A program made the position numbers and the translations under genes. This document shows positions 38,386-46,937 of a stretch of DNA of 64,000 nucleotides, piece by piece. Numbering within the stretch: the stretch's first letter is position 1; the number at the start of each line of letters is the position of its first letter. Below the pieces are notes generated by a model. It ran no database searches. It was not told the DNA's origin and worked only from the letters and a program-made list of their open reading frames with translations. This stretch comes from Tritrichomonas musculus (Eukaryota > Parabasalia > Tritrichomonadida > Tritrichomonadidae): contig JAPFFF010000012.1 in the NCBI GenBank assembly GCA_039105265.1, positions 4,836,001-4,900,000 on the forward strand, written 5' to 3'.

Positions 38386-41355
38386 ATGAAGAATAAAATA
38401 AAACTCGACGACAATGTTTGCATTGAACTAAACCACGAAAATTATACAGCTCAAGTAGTTGAATCCCCTAAAGTTAAAGGAGAAATTTTTATTCCTAAAT
38501 CAGTGTTTTATGATTCGCATGAATATGTTATCAAAAGCATCAAAGAAGGCTCATTCAAAGCCCCTCAATTAAAAATCATTAAATTTGCAGACGATTCTGA
38601 AATAGATTACATAGGGAAAGAAACATTCGCATTAAGCTCACTTATTTCATTTGATTTACCAAATAAAGTAGCTCAAATAGAAAAACTGTCATTTTATTCA
38701 TGTAAAGATTTAAAAAAGTTGGTAATTACCGAAAATTCATCCTTACATACAATTGAAGAATACTCATTTCGACTTTCAGGAATAGAAAATATTATTTTTT
38801 CATCAAAAATCGCAAAACTCAAAGAAGGCTGGTGCTCATCCACAAAAAATCTTAACAGCATAATAATTCCACAGACCAATCCGCATTTTGGCTATTTAGA
38901 TTCAAATCATAAATTAATTGGAGGAAAATCCACACCGGAGCTCAATTATTTTGATACCTTAGTTTTTGCATGTCGTGATATTACCGAAGCTTCAATACCA
39001 TCCAATATTCGGTACATTGGCCCATATTCATTTCATCAATGTTCAAAATTAAAAACTGTTCAAATTAATAACGATTCCCAATTAATATCTATCGGCAAGT
39101 ATGCATTTTCGGAATCTTCGATAACGAGTATATTTATTCCACCGCTGGTTGAAAAACTCGATGAATGTTGTTTTTTAAAATCAAATATAAAAACCGTTTT
39201 AATTTCACCAGCCAATGGTCATTTCGCTTTAATAGACCAAAAAATTATTATTGGAAAAACAGATGGTCAAATCTTTGATGAAATTGTTTATGGTTTAAAT
39301 AATGTAGAAGCGGTTATGATTCCTTCATTTATAAAGCGAATCGGACCATTTTCATTCATGTGCAACAAAAGTGTCAAAAGCATCCTTTTGCCATTTGATA
39401 GTCAATTAGAATCCATTGGTGAATGCGCATTTTCAGAGTCATCATTGACTTCTGTTGCCATTTCTGATCGAATCAAAGAATTGGGCGTCGGTTGTTTTTC
39501 ATCTTGCCAAAGCCTAAAAACGGTTACATTTCCTAAGCACCCACTTTTTGAAGCCATTTCAGAAGCGTCATTTTATGACACATCGATTGAAAAAGTTGTA
39601 ATTCCAGAAAATATAAAAAAAATAGACACTTTTGCATTTGGAAATTGCAGAAACTTGAACGATGTCAGTTTTGATTCCGGATCGAAATTAGAAGTAATTG
39701 GCAAAAACGCATTTGCTGGAACAATGATTGAATACATTTCATTTCCATCGAAATTAAGAATGATTGACGATGGAGCTTTTGCCAATTCTAACTTAAAAGA
39801 TATAATTTTCTCAAGATATAAACCTGTCCTTGAAACTATCGGAGAAGAAGCTTTCTGTAGCAACCTTTTTGAAGAAGTTTATTTTCCACACTCAATAAAA
39901 TTCATTAAGAAGCGTGCTTTCTTCAATTGTTTCATGTTGAAAGGAGTTGAATTCCCAAAAAATTGTTCATTGGAATCAATCGATGAATCGGTATTCGAAG
40001 GTTGTAATTTGTATGGCTTTTCGGTTCCATCAAGTGTCAAATACATTAAAAAGTCTGCATTTATGGATTGTTCCAATTTCGGACCGATTGAAATCCCACG
40101 AAATTCTGAACTTATTTCAATAGAAAAGAATGCATTCACTAACACATTGACCGAAGATGTTAGTTTCCCAGCATCCCTTCAAGATTTCAGTGGTAGCAGC
40201 TATGTGAATGTTCCATTGAATCAAATTTCAATTCCCAAGAAAAATCAATATTTATCAATTATTCACAATGAAATGGTAGGGAAAAAATCGAATGTAAGTC
40301 TGCCTAAACCAGACATTCTTATATTTGGATTCAGCAGTATTAACATTGCTACTATTCCAGCAAATATCAAGTGCATTGCTCCATATGCCTTTTATTATTG
40401 CTATGATCTTAATACAATCATTTTCGACAAAAAATCCCAACTTGAAATAATTGGCAAAAATTCATTCTGTTCAACTAGCATTACGTCTTTTTATGTTCCC
40501 AAGCACACAAAAGTAATTGGCAAAAAAGCATTTCTTGACTGCAGATCCTTGGCCAAAATTGCATTCGATGAAAATCCTGAAATAAAGAAAATCGAAAAGA
40601 ATGCTTTCGTTAATACAGCGCTGTCAGAATTGACTATTCCTCCGAGCTTGACCGAACTGGATTCCTGTTGGTGTTCCTATACGCCGTGCTTGAAGTCTAT
40701 TGTTTTGTCTCCTCAAAATCCAAACTTTAAATGTCTCCAAGAGCAACCAAAAGTCATTCTAGGAAAGTCAGATGCAAACATTAATGTTTTCGATACAATT
40801 GAGTTCGCTTGCAGAGACATCACAGCAGTTGTAATTCCATCATTTATAAAAGTTATAAAAGAATTCGCTTTTAGTGATTGTGCCAGTTTATCGTCTGTTC
40901 AATTCGAAGAGAATTCTTCTTTAACAAAAATTGGAAAAAACGCTTTTTCACATACTGCAATTGGTTCTTTCGTTTTGCCGCAGCATGTGAAATATATTCA
41001 TAAGCAAGCCTTCATGAATTGCGATAAACTAGAAAGCTTCACATTTCATCCTGAAGCTGAATTATTCTTCATTGGAAATGGCGCATTCAGATCAACAAAA
41101 ATTGTTCATTTGCAGATCCCTAAATTGGTTACAAAAGTTGGCTTTGATTGCTTTGATTCTTGCAATGAATTGACGTCAATTGAATTCTTGGGTGAGAGTT
41201 TCTTCATTGACAATGGATTGTTCAGCAATTGTGGAAAATTACAGTCGGTTTCTTTCCTTAATGCTAAAATTGTTCTTAAGGACAATTCTCAACAAATTGA
41301 AAAGGATAATCCAACATATAATATCACAATGAGCCCTGATGCTAAATTGATTTAA
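38386..41355 (+). CDS. Large BspA-like leucine-rich-repeat protein (LRR_5)
   Basis: The 989-residue protein is built from LRR_5 units (I.KISF/AF..C..L..V.F....I), arranged in larger blocks. The block YFDTLVFACRDITEASIPS-NIRYIGPYSFHQC recurs near 185, 290, 645 and 800 (for example VFDTIEFACRDITAVVIPS), which implies amplification of modules of 100-150 residues. There is no signal peptide, membrane anchor or Pro-rich tail, so surface display is not supported by sequence. It is less regular than the 34188-36017 protein and is AT-rich throughout. The giant inverted element begins only 70 bp downstream of the stop, so the gene's 3' end is the insertion point; the coding region is untouched. Confidence 0.9.
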   Translation: MKNKIKLDDNVCIELNHENYTAQVVESPKVKGEIFIPKSVFYDSHEYVIKSIKEGSFKAPQLKIIKFADDSEIDYIGKETFALSSLISFDLPNKVAQIEKLSFYSCKDLKKLVITENSSLHTIEEYSFRLSGIENIIFSSKIAKLKEGWCSSTKNLNSIIIPQTNPHFGYLDSNHKLIGGKSTPELNYFDTLVFACRDITEASIPSNIRYIGPYSFHQCSKLKTVQINNDSQLISIGKYAFSESSITSIFIPPLVEKLDECCFLKSNIKTVLISPANGHFALIDQKIIIGKTDGQIFDEIVYGLNNVEAVMIPSFIKRIGPFSFMCNKSVKSILLPFDSQLESIGECAFSESSLTSVAISDRIKELGVGCFSSCQSLKTVTFPKHPLFEAISEASFYDTSIEKVVIPENIKKIDTFAFGNCRNLNDVSFDSGSKLEVIGKNAFAGTMIEYISFPSKLRMIDDGAFANSNLKDIIFSRYKPVLETIGEEAFCSNLFEEVYFPHSIKFIKKRAFFNCFMLKGVEFPKNCSLESIDESVFEGCNLYGFSVPSSVKYIKKSAFMDCSNFGPIEIPRNSELISIEKNAFTNTLTEDVSFPASLQDFSGSSYVNVPLNQISIPKKNQYLSIIHNEMVGKKSNVSLPKPDILIFGFSSINIATIPANIKCIAPYAFYYCYDLNTIIFDKKSQLEIIGKNSFCSTSITSFYVPKHTKVIGKKAFLDCRSLAKIAFDENPEIKKIEKNAFVNTALSELTIPPSLTELDSCWCSYTPCLKSIVLSPQNPNFKCLQEQPKVILGKSDANINVFDTIEFACRDITAVVIPSFIKVIKEFAFSDCASLSSVQFEENSSLTKIGKNAFSHTAIGSFVLPQHVKYIHKQAFMNCDKLESFTFHPEAELFFIGNGAFRSTKIVHLQIPKLVTKVGFDCFDSCNELTSIEFLGESFFIDNGLFSNCGKLQSVSFLNAKIVLKDNSQQIEKDNPTYNITMSPDAKLI

Positions 41356-41419
41356 TATATAATAATAAATGAACAAAAATAAATTAATTGGATTTAGAAA
41401 CAATATTTTTGATTTGAAA

Positions 41420-41424
41420 ATTTG
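41420..41424 (+). repeat. Left 5-bp target-site duplication of the large element
   Basis: ATTTG directly precedes the left end and is repeated directly after the right end at 62248-62252. Confidence 0.75.
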
Positions 41425-41770
41425 AGTAGATACGTTAAGGGGTGCTAACAAGTTAGCCCCCCTTAATTCAAAAATCAGAACGCCAACGACTCATAAATGA
41501 AACTACAACTTTTTACATTAAAACTCAATGTCAATTAATCATGACCTCACACATAAATTTTTTTCATGTATAAAAAAATTATTTCACACGCTAAATTAAA
41601 AAAATAAATTTAAAAATTTCTGATTTAATTTTTTCAAAGAAAATTTCCGCCCTGTAAAATTTCTGTTCTAATAAATTAAATCTAAAAATTTTAAAATTAA
41701 TTTTTTTAATTTATGATATCCGAATGAAAAAAATAAAGAGGAAACCCTAAAGGGTTTGAGCTTCGCGAAC

Positions 41771-41802
41771 AGGACAGGACAGGACGGGACAGGACAGGAC
41801 AC
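41771..41802 (+). repeat. AGGAC pentamer repeat near the left end
   Basis: About six AGGAC/GGGAC units in tandem, a G-rich/C-poor tract about 350 bp from the element end. It is mirrored at about 61870-61901. Confidence 0.85.
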
Positions 41803-41910
41803 ATTAAAAAAAATCTAGAAAAGTTTTGAGGCGTCGATGATTGAAAATTTATTTTTGTGAATTTGACGAAAAAATTCCGTTTGTTGATTTCACAAAAATT
41901 TTATAACATA

Positions 41911-42165
41911 AAGTTGCAAAAATGCATTAATTGAGAAGTCATACAATTCATAAAATTCGTTAGTAGCAAAAATACAAAAATGCATTAATTGAGAAGTCAT
42001 TCAAATCATAAAATTCGTTAGTAGCAAAAATGCAAAAATGCAAAAATGCAAAATTGAATGAAAAAATGCATTAATTGAATGTGATTTTACGGTTATTATT
42101 TTTGAAATTTTTATAAAAATTTTTTAAAATCCGTTATTTGCAAAAATGCATTAATTGAATACTCT
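41911..42165 (+). repeat. Iteron-like direct repeats near the left end
   Basis: AAAAATGCATTAATTGA occurs four times (about 41918, 41976, 42063, 42143), with longer flanking similarity between the first two (GAGAAGTCAT...CATAAAATTCGTTAGTAGC). TGCATTAA is partly palindromic. The spacing and position suggest a binding array for the element's replication protein (inference). The mirror copy lies at about 61507-61761. Confidence 0.75.
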
Positions 42166-42393
42166 CACAAATTATAAAATTTTTTAAAATACGTTATTTC
42201 GGCAATGTCTGCAAATTTGAATACTTCGCCAAGGGCTCAAACTTTTCAAAGTTTCACATAAATCGAAAAAAATTTATAAATAAACGTTCACCACAAATTA
42301 TAAAATTATTTTATCATTTATTTTTATATCACATGTCATTTTAAAAATAAATCTAATTTTATTTTAATTTAATTTTTTATCTAATATAAAAAT

Positions 42394-42876
42394 ATGACTA
42401 AATCAATTGTTGATGACAAAATGAATAAATTATATAAACAAATTAATAAATATTATAAAACAATAAATCGTAAAATGTTAAAACAAATTGTAAAGCGTAC
42501 TGATGAAATAACAGATTTATATTATGAATACGTAAATCCTGATATGAATGATAAAGAGAAGCGACAAAATGAAAATGCATTATTGACCAAAAGAATTTTA
42601 AATAATGAAAAGTGTAACGAAGTTTGTACATTTAACGGTGTTTTAACTTTCATTTGCGGAATTTATCATTTTCTTTATGCTTACGAAAACGAACCGAATA
42701 AATTATTCCATCATTGTAATATTTGGGATTTCATGCATTGCACACTTCATGAATTCGATATGGAAAAGAAATTTATGTTTCTATTTAATGATGAAAATAT
42801 ACCCGAAACGGTTGAAAGATTTTTAAATATTGACGATTATGAAATAATGAAATTATTAAAATTAAATTTTAATTGA
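42394..42876 (+). CDS. 160-aa protein of the inverted element (left arm)
   Basis: The mostly helical, charged protein has no signal or membrane span. The N-terminal half is Lys/Tyr/Asn-rich (KLYKQINKYYKTINRKMLKQIVKRTDEI); the C-terminal half carries Cys and His (NEKCNEVCTF, LFHHCNIWDFMHCTLHEFDMEKK) that might bind metal. I recognise no family. It is the gene nearest the element end, converging with the 969-aa gene with about 40 bp between stops. A second, identical copy is in the right arm. A DNA-binding or regulatory role is conceivable but unproven. Confidence 0.75.
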   Translation: MTKSIVDDKMNKLYKQINKYYKTINRKMLKQIVKRTDEITDLYYEYVNPDMNDKEKRQNENALLTKRILNNEKCNEVCTFNGVLTFICGIYHFLYAYENEPNKLFHHCNIWDFMHCTLHEFDMEKKFMFLFNDENIPETVERFLNIDDYEIMKLLKLNFN

Positions 42877-42918
42877 ATAATTTATTTTTATATCACATGT
42901 CTCAAAAAATAAATAATT

Positions 42919-45828
42919 TTAAACTGATGATTTTTTAAATACGTAATCAAAACGATATCTAGTTCTTTCAACATTTTTTAATCCTTTAATTTCAAAATCA
43001 TTTATTGTTGCAGCAACTCCAGCAGTTGTACCATCAATCGTTTTAGTTTCATTTTCATTAATTTCATTAACATAAACTTTATTATTTAAAATATCTATTC
43101 TAAAGTAATATACAAAACCCGTATCTGTTGTGTATATGGCTAAATATTCATCACTATGTTCTTCTTTAACAAAATTATATATTATTTGAACGGTAATATC
43201 ATTATGAGTGTAATAAAAGAAAATATATTTACAAATATTATAAATTCCGAGGTTATCAACTTTTTCAGTGAATTCATTATAAAATTTTTGCCATGGATAC
43301 TTTGGCTTAAGGTTTTCAATTGTTGTTTTCAATATTTCATTTTCACTTTCAAGTTTTATTATTTTTTCATTTAATTCATTAAATTCATTACTAACATATT
43401 TAGCTGAAAGTAATTTATTATCAGGGAATTCAGAAGGTTTTGAATTATAACCTAATTTATTTATTTCAATCTCACCTTCATAAATATACATGTCATTTAT
43501 ATTTGATATTGTGCCGGAAGTTGTAACATATAATGAATAATTAATTTCAGAACATGTATATTTCTTTTTCACGCCGTTTGCATCAGTTAATTCATATTTA
43601 TATGTTCCAGTTATTACATTACTATTTTTCGTTAATGTTGCATCAATATAAAACTCATTCCTATCAAATATTTCATACCATTTAATAATACATAATATTT
43701 TTGTTGAATATTTAGTAAATGTAAATGGAACGTCAACAAATTCATAATTTAAAATATTGTTGTTTTTCGTTAATATTACATCATTACTATTATAACTTAA
43801 ATCATCTTTATTTCGATAATTATTAGTAAGAGTTGTTAAATCTGTTTTCGACACATAATTATTTAATTCATAAGCCATTTCATCTTCATCAACGAACTTT
43901 TCATCAACTTGGTCAGTTGTATAATAATCATTTAAAGTATTTGTTAATGTTTCATTATTAACTAAATCGCCAGGAATTGTTGTTAATTCGCTCTTTAAAG
44001 CATAATTATTTAATATATTTGTTAATTGATTGTTATTTTTAAAGTTTGTGTTTAAATGTTCGTACGATGGATAAGCGTCTTTTACATATTGAATTGTTGC
44101 ATAATTATTCGTTAAAACTTCATTGACTTCATCAACTGTTACAAATTCGTCATGAATTGCTTTTAACTCTTCTAACTGTTTTATTCTTTCATCTAACTCA
44201 CGCACAGTTTCATTATAAACTAAATCACTTATATCTCTATCGCTCTTTTTATATTTAACTGAGTTATTAGTAACTGTATAAACTACATTTGTTTGTTCAT
44301 TGATATTAAACGTAGTCCAAGTGAGACAAGCTATATTTTCATTAATGATGTCAACACCTCCTTTATCTTTAACCCAATCATCTGATATTTTATCAGAGCC
44401 TACCAGAAGAGGATCTTCATAAGGGCTAAATATGATTTTTAGATTATATGTGTTTGTTTGTTCATCAACAACAGAGTTGTCGAACACAAAGTGTTCATTA
44501 GAAGTAAAACTTAACGTGAAATATAATTCTCCTAAATAAATAGGTTTATCAAAGGTGAACATCAATAAATTTTCAGATTGATCATCAGGCAATGTACAAG
44601 GATTTATTTCTAATTCAACGAAATCAGAATGACGAACCATACCTAATATATCATTTTTATGAGCCACATTTGATAAATCATTATTCATAATATCTAACTT
44701 ACTACAAACAACACTGAATAAAGGTTTAAGTGAATCTCTATAATACATACATACATCGTGAACTGTTGAATATGAAACAACCATGCATTGAGGATTATTT
44801 GCACTTTCTTCATTAGTACTTGCATATAAAGAACTGAATTTAGGTTTAACATGACTTGAATGAATCCAAGTTTTCAATTTTGCATATCCGTCACTATTAG
44901 TTTCATCTATGGAATAAGTTTGTAATGAATTTTCGAATGGTACTGGTGTGAGATTTTCGCTATAATCAACCGCTGCCATTTCTACTTCAGACGCTTCTGA
45001 AGCTGCTTCTGGTAATCGTGTATAACCATTATTAATAAAGTTTCTTAACTTACCCATACCAATTGATATATAATTTCCAGCAAGTTCTAACGTATTACCA
45101 ATTGATAACACTGATGAAGCTACTGATAACACTAATGCAATATTTGTTTTAATATTAACTGAATTAACTTTACTTTCTAAATGAGTGACTCTATTCTTAA
45201 CATCTGTCATTTCAATATCTAAATTATCAACACGTTTAGTAATTTTATCGACATCATAAACGATTACGTCTTGAGTATTCGCCACTAAGTTTAAATCACT
45301 TCTCATTGTCGTTATATTATCAGCTGTTATAATTTTTGAAGAAGTAATATTGTAATCAGTATATAAAGTAGTAGCAGCATTCGGGTTTGGACTCACTGAA
45401 TAAAACTGTTGATCAATAATATATTTAAATGGATTGGTCGTCGGATCCCAATTCACTTCTTCAATAGGTCTTAACATTTTTCGATCTAAATGAAGTGTAA
45501 TATCTTTATTTCCACTACTTATATTTGTTCCTTCAAATTTCGCTCCGAAATGTTGAATTGTGTTTTTAAGTGTTTTAACTTTAATGTAATAACATTGAGG
45601 ACCTGATGTATATTCTTCGAGTGGGTCATTAGTAATATAAATATCAAATATAAATTTATTTGTTAGTCCTCCTACGTTAATAAACATATGTAATTCTTTA
45701 ATATGTTTAATATAATTTTCAATTATCTGTTTCTTCAAAGAATCTCTTTTTCTTTCTACATTCACTGCTATATTAAATTGAGCGTGATAATATCCTCCTT
45801 CTAAATATTTATCGAATACATTCTCCAT
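42919..45828 (-). CDS. 969-aa coiled-coil, fibre-like protein of the element (left arm)
   Basis: The N-terminal about 160 residues look like a globular beta-rich domain (FIFDIYITNDPLEEY, CYYIKVKTLKNTIQHFG). A coiled coil follows (about 195-232: DKITKRVDNLDIEMTDVKNRV, HLESKVNSV), then a hydrophobic, Ala/Ser-rich stretch (IALVLSVASSVLSIGNTLEL). A middle region with beta character reaches about 540. Residues about 545-690 hold another coil and repeats of the form NNYAxxxxV/L (NNYATIQYV, NNYALKSEL, NDYYTTDQV, NNYVSKTDL), the pattern of phage-tail-like trimeric fibres. A C-terminal domain with one more coil (NEFNELNEKIIKLESENEIL) ends it. A structural, attachment-type role is inferred from this architecture; no homologue is named. 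It looks whole. Confidence 0.8.
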   Translation of the reverse strand: MENVFDKYLEGGYYHAQFNIAVNVERKRDSLKKQIIENYIKHIKELHMFINVGGLTNKFIFDIYITNDPLEEYTSGPQCYYIKVKTLKNTIQHFGAKFEGTNISSGNKDITLHLDRKMLRPIEEVNWDPTTNPFKYIIDQQFYSVSPNPNAATTLYTDYNITSSKIITADNITTMRSDLNLVANTQDVIVYDVDKITKRVDNLDIEMTDVKNRVTHLESKVNSVNIKTNIALVLSVASSVLSIGNTLELAGNYISIGMGKLRNFINNGYTRLPEAASEASEVEMAAVDYSENLTPVPFENSLQTYSIDETNSDGYAKLKTWIHSSHVKPKFSSLYASTNEESANNPQCMVVSYSTVHDVCMYYRDSLKPLFSVVCSKLDIMNNDLSNVAHKNDILGMVRHSDFVELEINPCTLPDDQSENLLMFTFDKPIYLGELYFTLSFTSNEHFVFDNSVVDEQTNTYNLKIIFSPYEDPLLVGSDKISDDWVKDKGGVDIINENIACLTWTTFNINEQTNVVYTVTNNSVKYKKSDRDISDLVYNETVRELDERIKQLEELKAIHDEFVTVDEVNEVLTNNYATIQYVKDAYPSYEHLNTNFKNNNQLTNILNNYALKSELTTIPGDLVNNETLTNTLNDYYTTDQVDEKFVDEDEMAYELNNYVSKTDLTTLTNNYRNKDDLSYNSNDVILTKNNNILNYEFVDVPFTFTKYSTKILCIIKWYEIFDRNEFYIDATLTKNSNVITGTYKYELTDANGVKKKYTCSEINYSLYVTTSGTISNINDMYIYEGEIEINKLGYNSKPSEFPDNKLLSAKYVSNEFNELNEKIIKLESENEILKTTIENLKPKYPWQKFYNEFTEKVDNLGIYNICKYIFFYYTHNDITVQIIYNFVKEEHSDEYLAIYTTDTGFVYYFRIDILNNKVYVNEINENETKTIDGTTAGVAATINDFEIKGLKNVERTRYRFDYVFKKSSV

Positions 45829-45934
45829 AAATTATAAATTAATTTTTTTAAATTATTTTATGTAACATGTCATTTTTAAAATTAATGTTAAAAATTTTTT
45901 ATAAATTTATTTTTTAATCTTATAATAAATAACG

Positions 45935-46249
45935 ATGAGTGAAGGTTATGATATTTATAAAGAAAGTGATGAAAAAATATTGATGAAATTAATTGAAACG
46001 TTATTGAATAATAAAGAGTTTGAATTATTGAAAAAATTATTAAAATATAATGATGTAGTAGGTAATTTTAACACAAAAGAGATGAATAAACGATTTTGTA
46101 TTGAAGGCTACAGATTTGCTAAAAATCATGGTAGATTGATGTTTCAAAAAAATTATTACTTCAATAATTGTAATAAGAAACGAAAGGCAAATGAAGAGAT
46201 GGTGAAAATAATAAATAGTATGACTTTGTCTGAGAATTCAAATGTGTAA
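45935..46249 (+). CDS. 104-aa small protein of the element, paralogue A (left arm)
   Basis: It opens with a short helical part (EKILMKLIETLLNNKEFELL), then a compact basic motif FNTKEMNKRFCIEGYRFAKN followed by HGRLMFQKNYYF. The 128-aa neighbour has the same layout with LDTKELNKNVKYNGYHFVKR and NGKMTFVKYNYV, so the two arose by duplication. The K/R-rich GY.F.K..G...F.K module suggests nucleic-acid or protein binding; no known family is recognised. It is divergent from the 969-aa gene with about 105 bp between starts. Confidence 0.75.
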   Translation: MSEGYDIYKESDEKILMKLIETLLNNKEFELLKKLLKYNDVVGNFNTKEMNKRFCIEGYRFAKNHGRLMFQKNYYFNNCNKKRKANEEMVKIINSMTLSENSNV

Positions 46250-46358
46250 AAATTAAGAAATGTCATTTTCATCTTTTATCAACTTTTAAACTTACTGATT
46301 TTTTTCAACTTTTTTCAGATATTTCTGAATATTATATATAATTTATGTAAAATAATTT

Positions 46359-46745
46359 ATGTTGTTTTTTATGATATATTTTAATGTTAATGAAATATTA
46401 ATGACAAATATTAATGAATTAAGTATGACTTCTATGAATGATAAAATAAATGATGTAGACTTAAGGAATATAATTTCGGATCAAAGATCCATGATGAAAA
46501 TTATTAAAGAATTAGTGAATCGTGATGAGCTCAAATTAATGAGAAAGTTAATGAGAAATAATGAAATTAGTAATCAATTAGATACAAAAGAGTTAAACAA
46601 AAATGTAAAATATAACGGTTATCATTTTGTGAAGCGAAATGGTAAAATGACATTTGTGAAGTACAATTATGTAAGTGTTAAGAATAAATTAAGTGATGAT
46701 GAAAGTGATTTGATTAAAAGTATTGTAAAAAATAATTTTAAATGA
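46359..46745 (+). CDS. 128-aa small protein of the element, paralogue B (left arm)
   Basis: Same helix-plus-basic-module plan as the 104-aa protein just upstream on the same strand (DRSMMKIIKELV-like helix, then TKELNKNVKYNGYHFVKRNG). The true start may be one of the later ATGs (about 46401 or 46434), since paralogue A lines up best from there and the first 14 residues (MLFFMIYFNVNEIL) look out of place. It ends 41 bp before the inverted repeat that borders the replication gene. Possible roles are DNA binding or regulation of replication (inference). Confidence 0.7.
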   Translation: MLFFMIYFNVNEILMTNINELSMTSMNDKINDVDLRNIISDQRSMMKIIKELVNRDELKLMRKLMRNNEISNQLDTKELNKNVKYNGYHFVKRNGKMTFVKYNYVSVKNKLSDDESDLIKSIVKNNFK

Positions 46746-46786
46746 TCAAAAATGACTGAAAACATTAATATTTTTGATTTAGCGTT

Positions 46787-46857
46787 GGTAGTCCAGGTAA
46801 CCCGGGTTACTACTTTAGTTTTAAAATTAGTGAACAACGGACATTTGAACAACAGAA
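46787..46857 (+). repeat. 70-bp inverted repeat with CCCGGG palindrome, upstream side of the replication gene (left arm)
   Basis: Begins GGTAGTCCAGGTAACCCGGG and pairs with 49304-49373 in inverted orientation (about 90% identical by eye). The core GGTAACCCGGGTTAC(C) is a near-perfect 16-bp palindrome. No target duplication borders the pair. Confidence 0.9.
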
Positions 46858-46937
46858 TTGACATAAATCCAAAAATAAAAACTAATCTAGTTTTAAAAAT
46901 AATTTTAAATTTTTTTTTTCAATCAAAGTAGATAAAA

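Noticed and set aside
41911-42165. CRISPR-like array at the iteron repeats
   Set aside because: Repeat spacing is irregular, units are short, and there are no cas genes in what is clearly eukaryotic DNA.
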